Below the pieces are notes generated by a model. That model did not search any database. It worked only from the letters and a program-made list of their open reading frames with translations, and was not told the origin of the DNA. The position numbers and the translations under genes are program-made. Positions 44,138 through 53,016 of a DNA stretch of 64,000 nucleotides are shown here, piece by piece (position 1 is the first letter of the stretch; each line of letters opens with the position of its first letter). The stretch is from Bacteroidota bacterium (GTDB lineage: Bacteria > Bacteroidota > Bacteroidia > AKYH767-A > OLB10). The DNA lies in the NCBI GenBank assembly GCA_016714005.1, contig JADJOA010000014.1, positions 959,862-1,023,861 on the forward strand, given 5' to 3'.

Positions 44138-44599
44138 CTAAAAATCTGCAATAATTAATTTTTTCATGCCCATCATTCTTTTAAACGCACCCGGTTTTTT
44201 AGTGAGCTCTTCCCAATTCTCAGGGCACACCTGCCCGCTTAATCCATATTTGTCTTTTAGCCATCCGCAAACACTTTCTTCACCGCCATTGGTGGTTAGC
44301 GCATTCCAGTAGTAGTCAATTTCTTTTTGGTCTTTGCATGAAATCATAAATGAAACAGATTCGTTAAACTTAAATAACGGGCCGGCATTTATTCCAATAA
44401 ATCTCATACCCAATATTTCAAATTCAACAGTAAGCACCTTGCCTGCAAAGTCTTTCTGAAAATCAGCCAATCCTTCAGCTTCTGTTAAAGGATAATAAGT
44501 AGTGTTAATCATTTTGCCATCTTTAAAAATTGACAAATAATATTCAGCCGCTTCTTTAGCGTTACCATCAAACCAAAGGTTTGGAATTATTTTTTGCAT
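44138..44599 (-). CDS. VOC-family (PhnB-like) protein
   Basis: An intact 153-residue protein of the glyoxalase/bleomycin-resistance fold, PhnB subgroup. MQKIIPNLWFDGNAKEAAEYYLSIF and CKDQKEIDYYWNALTTNGGEES are typical. Members are often named 3-demethylubiquinone methyltransferase, without evidence for that activity. Role unknown. Confidence 0.8.
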   Translation of the reverse strand: MQKIIPNLWFDGNAKEAAEYYLSIFKDGKMINTTYYPLTEAEGLADFQKDFAGKVLTVEFEILGMRFIGINAGPLFKFNESVSFMISCKDQKEIDYYWNALTTNGGEESVCGWLKDKYGLSGQVCPENWEELTKKPGAFKRMMGMKKLIIADF

Positions 44600-44666
44600 G
44601 GTATTTAATGTATTAATGGTTTAAATTTTTTTACTGTTTGTTTTATAAAGCAGTTCTTAAAATCTT

Positions 44667-45011
44667 TTACATTTTTCTGCCTTTAGCCAATTCATCTATC
44701 AGTTTGTCTAAATATCTTGCTTGTTTGGTTAAAGGATTTTCTAATTCTTCTATCCTGTAACCACAAATTACTCCTGTAATAAGATGCGCGTTAGGGTTTA
44801 GTTTTGCGCGTTTAAAAAATGTTTCAAATGTTACCTTTTCATCAATAAGTTCTTTCAGTTTTTTGTCGTTGAAACCGGTAAGCCATTCAATAACCTGGTG
44901 CAGTTCTTTTTTTGTCTTGCCTTTGCTTTCCACTTTGGTTACATAATGCGGATAAACAGATGCAAAAATCATTTTAGCAATTCGTTGGTTGTGTTCGGGT
45001 GTTTCCTTCAT
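44667..45011 (-). CDS. DUF2200 protein
   Basis: An intact 114-residue cytoplasmic protein of the DUF2200 family (RIAKMIFASVYPHYVTKVE, HQVIEWLTGFNDKKL, ITGVICGYRIEE). No function is known. It starts one base after the upstream DUF1801 gene ends, so the two are probably co-transcribed. Confidence 0.75.
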   Translation of the reverse strand: MKETPEHNQRIAKMIFASVYPHYVTKVESKGKTKKELHQVIEWLTGFNDKKLKELIDEKVTFETFFKRAKLNPNAHLITGVICGYRIEELENPLTKQARYLDKLIDELAKGRKM

Positions 45012-45012
45012 A

Positions 45013-45405
45013 TTATTTCAGCCTTATTAATTTTCCTTTTCGTTTTACAATGTTTTTATAATCCCATTGTATTTCTTCTGACTTTTTAAGCCAGCGCTTT
45101 ATATCTTTTACTACCACTTCAGATATATCATTGTAAAAAACAGATGCGTCTTTAAATTTCACTCCTCTTTTGTTCAATGCCTCTTCTTCAAAAGAGGCAC
45201 CGCTCCAAAACATAAGCCTTATGCCTGCTTTTTGTTTGCTGTAACCTACAATAGGATTATCTTCTAAAAACCAAACAGGATGAGCATGCCAGATCTTACT
45301 TTCAGCTTTTTTTAAGTGCTTGTCAATAGTTTCAGCAAGAAAATTGCAAATTGCATTGTCTATGGGCTGTTGCCTGTTGTTGTAAGCTTGAATTTCTGCG
45401 TTCAT
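45013..45405 (-). CDS. DUF1801 protein
   Basis: A 130-residue DUF1801-type protein (AESKIWHAHPVWFLEDNPIV, LMFWSGASFE, DISEVVVKDIKRWLKKSEEI). The start at 45405 is preferred; an upstream in-frame start at 45552 would add 49 residues with no family similarity. The 45553-45766 gap shows no gene or clear signal. Confidence 0.7.
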   Translation of the reverse strand: MNAEIQAYNNRQQPIDNAICNFLAETIDKHLKKAESKIWHAHPVWFLEDNPIVGYSKQKAGIRLMFWSGASFEEEALNKRGVKFKDASVFYNDISEVVVKDIKRWLKKSEEIQWDYKNIVKRKGKLIRLK

Positions 45406-45766
45406 ATCAAAATCAATTTGTTGTTTTCTATTAATAGAAATTGGTGTACTATAGTTTGTATGATTTTTTGGATTTGAGTATTTAATGTTTTTTATAGCAG
45501 TAAACCAATGGTTGGCACGAATGTAATCAAAAGAAAACCACGGCAACATCATAAGATTACTTGCGGTAATGCAGAGCTATAATGGTGTGTTTAAGTTGAG
45601 AAAAAATTATTTTAATGCCTTAGTTGACTCTTTAAAACTACCCGAAATTTCGTGAGGGACAAGGCGCAAATGCATAGATAAATGAGGGTATGTGTGAATA
45701 ACAAAATTTTAACCTAACAACATGGGGTTGCTTGATTAAAAAACGTGATACGTGATGTTTCTCTTT

Positions 45767-46368
45767 TCATGGGTTATTTAAATCCGATGTTTTTATCCAG
45801 CCTGTTACTATTTCTTTTCCATAGTAGGTGCTATATGCCCAGTCGCGTTCGGTTTTGTTAATGCAAACAAAATTGTTTTTAACTAAATATGCTTTTAGTT
45901 TTTTGTCGTTTGATTTTTCAGAATAGAAAAATGTTTTTTCAACTGTAACATACTTTACCTGTGTCCAGTCTGCTTTTTTTTCAATGTCAAACTTAACCGG
46001 CTCGTCAGCAAAGTGCTGCACATTCCAGCAACCACCGTGTTCTTGTGGCAGTTTAATTTTTACAGTGCTGTCATTTACTATTTCTGCAAAGCCGCTTATG
46101 GTATCTTCTGATTTGGATTGCGGATAGTACGTAAGCACGCTAAACGTATTGCCTGTAACAGTTGCCTCCAAATAAAAATGCAGGAAAATTTTGGTCTCTT
46201 TGTTTCTTCGTCCCAGCCTGTATCATTTTCATAATAACCGGTAAGTTTTTTTGCCTTACTGTCAAAAGCCAATTTTAATCCTGATTGATATTCGCCAGAA
46301 ACAATTATTTGCCCAAACAAAATATTGGTAAAACAAAAAAGGATTATGGCTGTAAGTAAAATTTTCAT
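45767..46368 (-). CDS. Secreted protein of unknown function
   Basis: Not recognised. The start at 46368 gives a signal peptide ending ILFGQ. The frame breaks near 46175 (KFSCIF to LEATVTGN); rejoined the protein is about 200 residues. The last 60 residues contain EKTFFYSEKSND and KEIVTGWIKTSDL, similar to a small SH3-like tail. Probably periplasmic. Confidence 0.55.
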
Positions 46369-46436
46369 TTTGTGTAATTTTTTAAATGAGAATATGCAAC
46401 GCATATACGGCAAGTTGTCTTGCACCTTTTGACTGG

Positions 46437-47144
46437 TTATTGTGGTTTGGGGTAATTGGTTATGTTTAATCCTAAAATAAAATTGTGTGTTACAAATTGC
46501 ATGTTACCTTTTGATAATACTTGCACAATACCACTTCCACCTAAATTTTTTGGTTTATTTTCTTTGGTAAATGACAACAACAGTTTATCATCTTCAAACA
46601 TCAGGTCGTCTGTCCAATATTCATTGTTAACATCAGGCTCTTTAATTAACCAATGAATATGAGCTGGCTGATTTAAACCGGGATATGGTGCCGGGCGTAT
46701 GGTATAAATAGTGTATTTACCATCCCTTCCTGTTTTTACCCAACCACGAATATGCCCATGGCGTGTTTGACTTTCAGGGTTATCTTTTTGTGGTGAATAC
46801 AAGCCGTCATTGTCTGTATGGTGATAATAGATAATAACATGTGGTGCAGGAGTTTTACCATCCACCTGAAAAGCTGTTCCGGTTACTACAAGTTTTTGTC
46901 CATTCTCATACCAGCCTGCACTTGTATCAACAGCATTAATTTCCGCAGGCATTCCTTTATACATAAGGTCGCAATAGCCTGCTTCGCAATCTCCACCAAC
47001 TCGTTTTGTACTGTCGTATGTGGTGGCATAGTTATTTTCTTGATTTTTACTTTGCATGCTTCCTGCCGGTGTATCATTGTTAGAAGAGTTACATGCAGTT
47101 AATGCTAAAAATGTAAATGCTAAAAACGTCATTATTTTATTCAT
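46437..47144 (-). CDS. Intradiol ring-cleavage dioxygenase-like lipoprotein
   Basis: A 235-residue exported lipoprotein (lipobox near ALTAC) with the intradiol dioxygenase fold. Family motifs are VIIYYHHTDNDGLYS, RHGHIRGWVKTGRDGKYTIY and PAHIHWLIKEP, the last two holding the iron ligands. Enzymes of the family open catechol rings; exported lipoprotein members have unknown substrates. It is the last ordinary gene before the cassette region. The 432-bp gap to the next gene holds an IS110 fragment and half of an attC-like site. Confidence 0.8.
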   Translation of the reverse strand: MNKIMTFLAFTFLALTACNSSNNDTPAGSMQSKNQENNYATTYDSTKRVGGDCEAGYCDLMYKGMPAEINAVDTSAGWYENGQKLVVTGTAFQVDGKTPAPHVIIYYHHTDNDGLYSPQKDNPESQTRHGHIRGWVKTGRDGKYTIYTIRPAPYPGLNQPAHIHWLIKEPDVNNEYWTDDLMFEDDKLLLSFTKENKPKNLGGSGIVQVLSKGNMQFVTHNFILGLNITNYPKPQ

Positions 47145-47461
47145 TTTATTTTTTTAAAACCATTGTTTATTAATTGCTAAAACTACTTTACTGCAGTCAA
47201 GTGTTTTTATTTGCACTGTACTCCCGCTCGTTCTCATCTGAAGGATGGTTCTGTGTGCATGGTATGAGGATACATTTAATTTTTGTTTTAAACATCCTCG
47301 TCACTACCTGCTGCACAACCCGTCAGATCAGGACAAGACAAGAGGGGCAGGGGTTTAAATCAAAAATAAACTTTTAACTCCAACCCATAAAGACAGCTTT
47401 GTACTGGCAAAACATGTACCTGCCGGAAAGTGGGAAGCATTAACGATATATATAACCTTAA

Positions 47462-47539
47462 TATGTTTGATTTTTTAAAGTTAAGTAGCTTGGCACAATG
47501 AGAGGGAAGTGACCTTGGTGTACCGGCACCGTCTGACAG
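47462..47539 (+). mobile_element. 5' fragment of an IS110 element with target loop
   Basis: It aligns with 16334-16411, about 70 of 78 bases matching by eye. It keeps GAGGGAA, the left guide GTGACCT (47509-47515), the GGTG/CACC hairpin and the right guide CTGACAG (47533-47539), and ends exactly there. The hairpin loop differs (TACCGG against CACTGA). No transposase follows; attC-like sequence does. Confidence 0.7.
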
Positions 47540-47540
47540 G

Positions 47541-47575
47541 TTAAAATACGTCAGCCCGCCTAACGCAAAACACGT
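47541..47575 (-). other. attC-like site A, half site
   Basis: GCCCGCCTAACGCAAAACACGTGTTATAG matches the right half of the complete sites at 57290 and 51690. Its other half is missing; the IS110 fragment is in its place. It closes the array on its distal side. Confidence 0.55.
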
Positions 47576-47576
47576 G

Positions 47577-48466
47577 TTATAGGGTGTTTTTCTTTTTTCT
47601 CGGTTTAAATTCAAGTATCTCGTCTCGTTTTGGTGATGTAACATATTGCTTCTTATCATTCCCAGATTTATCCATAATCCAAATGTCTGAATTCTCTGCA
47701 ACACGTGTATAGGCAATGAATTTTCCGTCTGGTGTCCAACGTGGCCATCTGTTATCCAAGGTGTCTGTTGTCAGCTGTTTGATATTGTTACAGTCAATGT
47801 CCATGATATAAATGTCAGCTTTATTCTTTAAAAGTAGTGACACGCAATCGTTTTTCCGTCAGGTGAAATATCTAACGCACCATCGTTCCCGATTCTGTTC
47901 GTCAATCTGGTGTGATAACTTCCCACAGTGTCCGTAACAAATATTTCGCTATTGGTTATTTTGTTAGCAGAGTCTTTATCCATAAATGACGTATAAAATA
48001 TTTTTACTCCATCTGGATGAAATGTTGGCGAACCATCTAACCTGTCATTCGTTGTTATTCGAGTTATTTTTTTTGTGGTCAAATTCATCAAATAGATTTC
48101 ATTTTGTTTGTGGTCCGCATTTGAAACATATAAAATGCTTTTTCCATCAGGAGAAAACGATGGTCCATATTGATTTATCGTATCATTTGTAAGTTGTAAA
48201 GTCGTTTTTAATTGAACATCGTAGAGATAAAGGTCATATTGTTTGTTAACCTGCTTAGCAAATAGAATAAATTTTCCATCTGGACTCCACTTAATTCCAT
48301 AGTCGGTAAACTTGTCGTTTGTGATGTTAAGAAGTTGGTCGTTTGCGGAAGAAATATATAAATCTAAATTTTCGTCTCTGTCAGAAATAAGGGCGTAGTC
48401 ATATTTGACCGTTTTGCAGGAATTCAAAATTAAAAGTCCAAAAAGTAATAGGTAAATTCTTTTCAT
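47577..48466 (-). CDS. PD40/TolB-like beta-propeller lipoprotein (cassette gene)
   Basis: An exported lipoprotein (lipobox near ILNSC) with a WD40-like PD40 propeller: repeated KWSPDGKFILFAKQ, SFSPDGKSILYVSN, TFHPDGVKIFYTSF and RWTPDGKFIAYTRV units, as in TolB. The frame breaks near 47835. About 295 residues. It is the last cassette of the array as read on the minus strand, with attC-like sites at both ends. Ligand unknown. Confidence 0.75.
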
Positions 48467-48487
48467 TGTTGTCGTTTTTTAAAATGG

Positions 48488-48622
48488 CTTATAACGGTTG
48501 GCGGGTTTGCGATGGGCAGGCTTTTCAGCACAAAAATTTGTTCGGATAACTGAACTTTTAGCTACCACAAAACTGTTAAACGGAGACGAAGCCCCGCCTA
48601 TTACCAATGTGCTGTTAGCATC
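48488..48622 (-). other. attC-like site B
   Basis: An imperfect palindrome of about 135 bp. ATAACGG...TTTGCGATGGGCAGGCTTT on one side pairs with AGCCCCGCCTATTACCAA...GTTAGC on the other, around an unpaired centre with CAGCACAAA and ACCACAAAACTG. Confidence 0.7.
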
Positions 48623-49518
48623 AGTTTATTTTTATCACGTTAAAAAATTCTCTGTCAAATATTTTAAAGTACTCTTCGGCTGAATATTCAAAAAAGGATG
48701 GAATAAAGAAGCCAATTGTTTTTTGCTCTCGCTCGTTATATGATTTTAAATAATCCATTTTTTCGGCTGCTTCACTTGTAATGTAAATTTGTGTTGTTGG
48801 TTGTGGCATACCGTTTACTTTATAGGTTTCTTTTGCTCTATTCCAGCCGTCCCCTGCAAACCCCCATTCTATCATTCTTTTTGAGTGTCGTGCCATAATG
48901 CTTGTTGCCATGTGTGGTGTATAAACGCTTTGATAAATATATGCAGCCGAAATTTTTTTTGATTGCGCCAGGTCTAATGTTAATTGACTAATAAATACAT
49001 GTTCAGGATGTCCATAACCACCAATTTCATTATCAAGAGTAAAAATTACAGATGGATTAAAGTCGTTGACACATTTTGTCAATTCGTCTTCAACTATTTT
49101 TTGATTAAATGTTTCTGCAAATTTTTCTTTGGCTATTGGAAAGTATAACTCTTCTTCCCGTACATCAAAGTCTTTTCTCCATTGCTTATAATCCAAGTCA
49201 AAGAATTTTACCGTGTCCAAAATATTTTTACATGCTGCTATTTGTGCTTTATCTCGTTCCGCTCCCTATGGAAACTTACTACCTCAATCTCCCAATCATC
49301 TTTATTTAATTTAGAAATAGTGCCTGACATAGCACACATATCGTCATCATGCGCTATAATAATCATTGCTTTTTGTGCTCGATAGACTGTAAAATAGTAT
49401 CCGTTGGATAAATCTCTTGCGAAGTTGGAGCATATTGAGTTACAACTTCCCGTTCATTTTTACAGGAAAAATAAAATAGCATTAAAGGCAATAGCCAGTA
49501 TTTTCTGTTCTGTCTCAT
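48621..49518 (-). CDS. PIG-L/LmbE-like deacetylase lipoprotein (cassette gene)
   Basis: A lipoprotein (lipobox near FYFSC, start 49518) with a PIG-L deacetylase domain. Frame breaks near 49375 and 49240 split it. The metal motif usually AHPDDE reads IIIAHDDDMCAMSG here; the second, GGYGHPEHVFIS, is present. About 295 residues. Family members remove acetyl groups from N-acetylglucosamine-type sugars; an exported, Asp-altered member may differ. It lies between attC-like sites B and C. Confidence 0.75.
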
Positions 49519-49535
49519 TGTTGTATGTTAAGCTT

Positions 49536-49580
49536 GCAGCTAACGTCAGCCTGTTAAAAAACCAATTTCATTAATTCTCA
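49536..49580 (-). other. Conserved half-site TAACGTCAGCCTG, copy 1
   Basis: GCAGCTAACGTCAGCCTGTT, followed by AAAAAACC and a weak hairpin (GCCTGTT / AACAGGC). The same AGCTAACGTCAGCCTG recurs at 50569. It resembles the GTTAGC end of an attC site on the minus strand. Confidence 0.5.
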
Positions 49581-49620
49581 ACAGGCAGTTAAAATTACAA
49601 GCTAAAAATAGAAGTTGAAA

Positions 49621-49753
49621 ATATAACGGTTTGCGTATATTAAAGTAGCGGATTTAAAAGCACTTAACTTTTAATTTAGAACTAACTTTTATTAAAAGCA
49701 CTGACCATTGATTTACCACTGAAACCGCTATTTCTTATGCACGCTGTTAGCTG
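49621..49753 (-). other. attC-like site C
   Basis: An imperfect palindrome: ATAACGGTTTGCGTATATTAAAGTAGCGGATTT against GAAACCGCTATTTCTTATGCACGCTGTTAGC, with AGCAC and ACCACTG near the centre. Confidence 0.7.
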
Positions 49754-49948
49754 ACATTTTTCATTAATCCTTTCTATGCTTCTTTGTTCGTAAAGGTAGA
49801 GTCCAATACACATTAATGAAATAAATATTAATGCCATAGGTATCCAGGTGGTTTCTGCCCATAACCAACGAACTCCTTCTTCATTACCTCTGAATGGTAA
49901 ACAAAGGATTAACAGAAACATAGCGAAGTACAAAAACTTGTTTTTCAT
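49682..49948 (-). CDS. Small membrane protein (cassette gene)
   Basis: Not recognised. The start at 49948 gives two membrane helices (FLYFAMFLLILCLPF and WIPMALIFISLMCIGLYLY) and a basic end. The last 25 residues are encoded by attC-like site C itself, so the natural stop may be inside the site. About 88 residues. It shares its cassette with the LuxR-type gene upstream. Confidence 0.55.
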   Translation of the reverse strand: MKNKFLYFAMFLLILCLPFRGNEEGVRWLWAETTWIPMALIFISLMCIGLYLYEQRSIERINEKCQLTACIRNSGFSGKSMVSAFNKS

Positions 49949-50087
49949 AACATTTAATTTTAAATTGAATATTTGTTTCACGCAAATGTTCCTCAAAGTA
50001 TCAATTAGAACAAATATTTTCGGGTTGATAAAAGGTTGATTTGTGGGGTTTAAAAGGGTTGATATTCTCGTAAAACGCTAGCTTACA

Positions 50088-50534
50088 TTATTTTACTTTA
50101 GATTTTAATTCGCTTCTGCTTTTGATATTCAGTTTTCCATAAATTTGATTAATGTGAGATTTCAGCGTGCTTTGTTCGATAAATAGCTCGTTCATTATTT
50201 CTTTATTTGTCTTTCCCGAAATAATCAAGTCATATACTTCCCTTTGTCTGTCTGTCAATCCATTAAGTTGGGTGTCAAACCCTTCACTTCTAATTTTGGA
50301 ATGTTCCTTAATTTCATTTAAAAGGCTTGAAAATTTCCTTTTATTTATTATATAGTAGATTGCAACTAAGAAAGAGCTAATTACTACCATTAAAAAGATA
50401 AGAGCCGGGTATTTATGCAAGACAAAGTCAATTTTTCCATCAATTGACCTTATTGAAATTGCAATAGATGATAATAAAGAGCAATTCCTAGAAGATACTT
50501 TTTGATATTTAGATGTTATGTCTTTCAGTTTCAT
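50088..50534 (-). CDS. Membrane-anchored LuxR-type regulator (cassette gene)
   Basis: A 148-residue protein with one membrane helix (YPALIFLMVVISSFLVAIYY, about residues 42-62), a short coiled part and a C-terminal GerE/LuxR helix-turn-helix: LTDRQREVYDLIISGKTNKE and TLKSHINQIYGKLNIKSR. No receiver or ligand domain. It probably acts from the membrane, or is released. The frame is intact. Confidence 0.75.
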   Translation of the reverse strand: MKLKDITSKYQKVSSRNCSLLSSIAISIRSIDGKIDFVLHKYPALIFLMVVISSFLVAIYYIINKRKFSSLLNEIKEHSKIRSEGFDTQLNGLTDRQREVYDLIISGKTNKEIMNELFIEQSTLKSHINQIYGKLNIKSRSELKSKVK

Positions 50535-50568
50535 TTAATAATGTATCTTCTGGTTTCATTAAAATGTT

Positions 50569-50817
50569 AGCTAACGTCAGCCTGTGAAAAACCCCCTTTA
50601 ATAGTTCAATTTATCCAAACACCTATCTTGATAAAATTCGTTTACGCAATTCATAAGAATGATTTTTTAGTTTTTTCACTGCCTGACGTTTGACGGCTTA
50701 CCGCAGGCGGGAATAAAATGCTACGACTTGTCGCCAAGCACAAATGTAAGTAGAAAGCAATACAGTATAAAGTTCCACCGTCAGCCCCGCTTGAGGCAAG
50801 CCGATGTTACCAGCATG
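50569..50817 (-). other. attC-like site D with leading half-site
   Basis: The palindrome is at 50684-50817: GACGGCTTACCGCAGGCGGGAATAA against AGCCCCGCTTGAGGCAAGCCGATGTTACCAGC. About 110 bp before it, GTTAGCTAACGTCAGCCTG (50566-50584) repeats the half-site seen at 49536. Confidence 0.6.
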
Positions 50818-50821
50818 TGTT

Positions 50822-51391
50822 TCATTCTGTCTTTTCATTTGTCTGAATGTGTTGATAGGAAAAGTCAACAAACAGTATCACCAATAAAATACTTTGTAAA
50901 ATCAGTAGTTCATGTCCATAAGGCCAATGTTGTATTCTTAAAGTCGCTCCAATATAAATAACAGTCACCCAGAGAAATTTTAAAATGTCAAGTCTTTTTT
51001 TGTTTTGCTTTTTCAAAAACCTGATTGCATAAATAGTTGCAATACCCAACAGTCCAATTGTAAGCATAATACCAGCCCATGGCCAATGTTGTATTTTAAA
51101 TAAAGAACCAATTATAGTAATGCCAAAGAAAAATAATATGAGTTGAAAATATGGTCGTGTCTTTAATAAAGGCCCGTCTTTTATCAATAGAATTATGCCC
51201 CAAAGTTGGCCAATGCTGCTTGCTATACCTACAATAGTGTCAAACATTGCATTGTGAAAATAGTAAGTGTTAGTCAGTTCGCCAATCAGTCCAACTATAA
51301 GCAAAACACAAATTGTTATTAGTGTTGATTTGTTTTGTCTGACGTTTTTTTTGTCAGCAGGGAAGTTATCTAAAACTTGATTGTCAGTCAT
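50822..51391 (-). CDS. Multi-pass membrane protein with IQHWP motifs (cassette gene)
   Basis: A 189-residue protein with five or six membrane helices. Two helices begin with LFKIQHWPWAG and LRIQHWPYGH, a motif also seen at the N-terminus of the gliding protein GldL; no other GldL feature is present. Function unknown. The cassette starts GTTACCAGC (at site E) and ends with the same code at site D. The frame is intact. Confidence 0.65.
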   Translation of the reverse strand: MTDNQVLDNFPADKKNVRQNKSTLITICVLLIVGLIGELTNTYYFHNAMFDTIVGIASSIGQLWGIILLIKDGPLLKTRPYFQLILFFFGITIIGSLFKIQHWPWAGIMLTIGLLGIATIYAIRFLKKQNKKRLDILKFLWVTVIYIGATLRIQHWPYGHELLILQSILLVILFVDFSYQHIQTNEKTE

Positions 51392-51443
51392 AATGTTGTC
51401 TGCATTGTTGATTGGTTGTCTGTCCGTGATAAATCTATAAAGT

Positions 51444-51574
51444 CAGCGATGGATTGTCCGCCCGCACAAAAGTAAGAACGAAGCAGCCACCATTAAAACT
51501 TCACCTGCGTCAAGTACGAAGGCGGTCAGCGTACAGTCCCTCGTTGGCTTTACTAAACTGTCGTGTTAGGCGGC
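51444..51574 (-). other. Diverged attC-like palindrome
   Basis: GTCAGCGATGGATTGTCCGCC can pair loosely with GGCGGTCAGCGTACAGTCCCTCGTTGGC, followed by GTTAGGC, which fits the integron GTTRRRY core. It is less regular than its neighbours and lies between site E and the gene start. Confidence 0.4.
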
Positions 51575-51587
51575 CGGTCAACATTGC

Positions 51588-51724
51588 TGGTAACGGTTTG
51601 CACATTTGCGATGGGCGGGCTTTGTAGCACAAATGTTCATTCGGACAACTATACTTCCATTAACCACAAATGTGTCATAGAAGCACGTCACCCCGCCTTT
51701 TGGGCAGGGTGCTGTTATGTGCTG
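51588..51724 (-). other. attC-like site E
   Basis: GGTAACGGTTTGCACATTTGCGATGGGCGGGCTTTGTAGCAC against CACGTCACCCCGCCTTTTGGGCAGGGTGCTGTTATGTGC. Confidence 0.7.
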
Positions 51725-52229
51725 CCCCTTGTCCCATGCTTTGGTTGTTGTCCAAATTTTCTTTTATCTTTTTCAAAATAGTTTCTTCAAAGTGCTTTTT
51801 AATTTTTTTATTTTCAAAAAATCCAAGATCGTCATTTATATCCTTCCATTGTCTTAAGTCAAGCCCCTTTTTAATTGATACAAATGCAAATGTCGTTGTG
51901 TTTTGTCCTGCTGGTCTTGTCCAAGTGAATATTATTTCGTCCTTTTTCTTGTCGTAGAAATAAAATTTATACCAATAATCCGTTTCTCTTTCTTTACCGT
52001 CATTTAAGTCGAATTGTCCATTGCCTTGAATTGTCACCTTGGGAACAATGAGTTCGCTGTCCGAATTCTTGAGATTAGTTATTGCTTCGATAACTTTGTC
52101 CTCTGAGTAGTTTAGTTCGTAATGTTCTGCATGAGGGTAACTCCCGGTGCAAACATGTCAGCCAGTTTGTAAAAGATGAATAGTCCAGTGAGAACTATTA
52201 GAGTTATTGTCAGTCTCTTTTTCGTCATT
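51675..52229 (-). CDS. Membrane-anchored protein of unknown function (cassette gene)
   Basis: Not recognised. The start at 52229 gives a basic N-terminus and a membrane helix (LTITLIVLTGLFIFYKLADM). The frame breaks near 52120; the body reads YELNYSEDKVIEAITNLKNS, then YWYKFYFYDKKKDEIIFTWT. The last residues (AAHNSTLPKRRGDVLL) are encoded by attC-like site E. About 185 residues. The cassette begins and ends with GTTATGTGC. Confidence 0.55.
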
Positions 52230-52254
52230 GGTCAATTTGTCCTATAGGGGTTGC

Positions 52255-52390
52255 ACATAACGGTTTCGGGCTTGGCAAAGGTGGCGATTTTCAGCACAAA
52301 TGTTAATGCGGAGAACTGAACTTTCTATAACCACAAAATTGTCTGCGGAGAACGAAACCCCGCCTATTGCAAATATGCTGTTAGCACCAG
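52255..52390 (-). other. attC-like site F
   Basis: CATAACGGTTTCGGGCTTGGCAAAGGTGGCGATTTTCAGCAC against GAAACCCCGCCTATTGCAAATATGCTGTTAGCACC; the centre carries ACCACAAAATTGTC. Confidence 0.75.
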
Positions 52391-52434
52391 TGCTTTCTCG
52401 TCTGTATTGTATCGTGCCGTCCATCGCTATTTTC

Positions 52435-52863
52435 TCAAAATATTAGATTTTCTTTTTTTGTCTGACTGTCTGGCTTATTGAAGTCTTCTGATAGAAAATT
52501 TTTCCAGTCATTTTTGATTTTAATTTTGATGTCTTTAAACGAAAAGAAAATATACTTTGGATTATATTTCTTAGTCGCCCGTCTACTTTGCCACGGTGTC
52601 ACCCCAGAAGGGCAGGCTGTTGCCCAATTTATTTTTGTTTTATAATAACCGTTAGAGTCGGTCTGTAACGTGTCAACTTTGTCTTTGAAATACATTAGTA
52701 TTATTTGATTTTTCAATGTGTCACCTGTTTGGGAAAGTGCAAGTCCTGTCAAAATGTAAGAGCCTGCTCTACCTTCAGCAAAACTGTCAATGGGTTTTAT
52801 TGTAAGTAAAACCAAAGTTGTTATTAAAAAATAATAAAATGTCGTCTGTTTCATTGTCGTCAT
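52435..52863 (-). CDS. Secreted protein of unknown function (cassette gene)
   Basis: An intact 142-residue exported protein: the signal peptide covers about 30 residues (FYYFLITTLVLLTIKPIDSF). The body begins with an SYILTGLALSQTGDTLKNQ strand-rich part with YYKTKINWATACPSG and ends in a basic helix. It resembles small surface Ig-like domains, but no family is claimed. The start is 9 bp from site G; the cassette ends match (GTTAGCACC). Confidence 0.6.
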   Translation of the reverse strand: MTTMKQTTFYYFLITTLVLLTIKPIDSFAEGRAGSYILTGLALSQTGDTLKNQIILMYFKDKVDTLQTDSNGYYKTKINWATACPSGVTPWQSRRATKKYNPKYIFFSFKDIKIKIKNDWKNFLSEDFNKPDSQTKKENLIF

Positions 52864-52871
52864 GGCATTGG

Positions 52872-53005
52872 TGCTAACGTTTTGCAGCTTGCCGAAGGCG
52901 GGGCTTTCGGAGCACCATCTGTCAAGCTACCACTAATGTCTATTCGGAACCGAAAAGTTTCTGCCACCACGTCCGCCCCGCTTTTGGCAAGGTGCTGTTA
53001 TGTGC
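52872..53005 (-). other. attC-like site G
   Basis: GCTAACGTTTTGCAGCTTGCCGAAGGCGGGGCTTTCGGAGCAC against CACGTCCGCCCCGCTTTTGGCAAGGTGCTGTTATGTGC. The outer parts pair well. Confidence 0.78.
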
Positions 53006-53016
53006 AGTTTTTATTT

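Noticed and set aside
47174..47377. Plus-strand open frame of 67 codons between the dioxygenase and the cassette region
   Set aside because: Low-quality composition, no homologous motif, no promoter or ribosome site seen.
47462..47539. An independent riboswitch-like RNA
   Set aside because: It matches the IS110 leader base for base over most of its length, so an IS fragment is the simpler reading.
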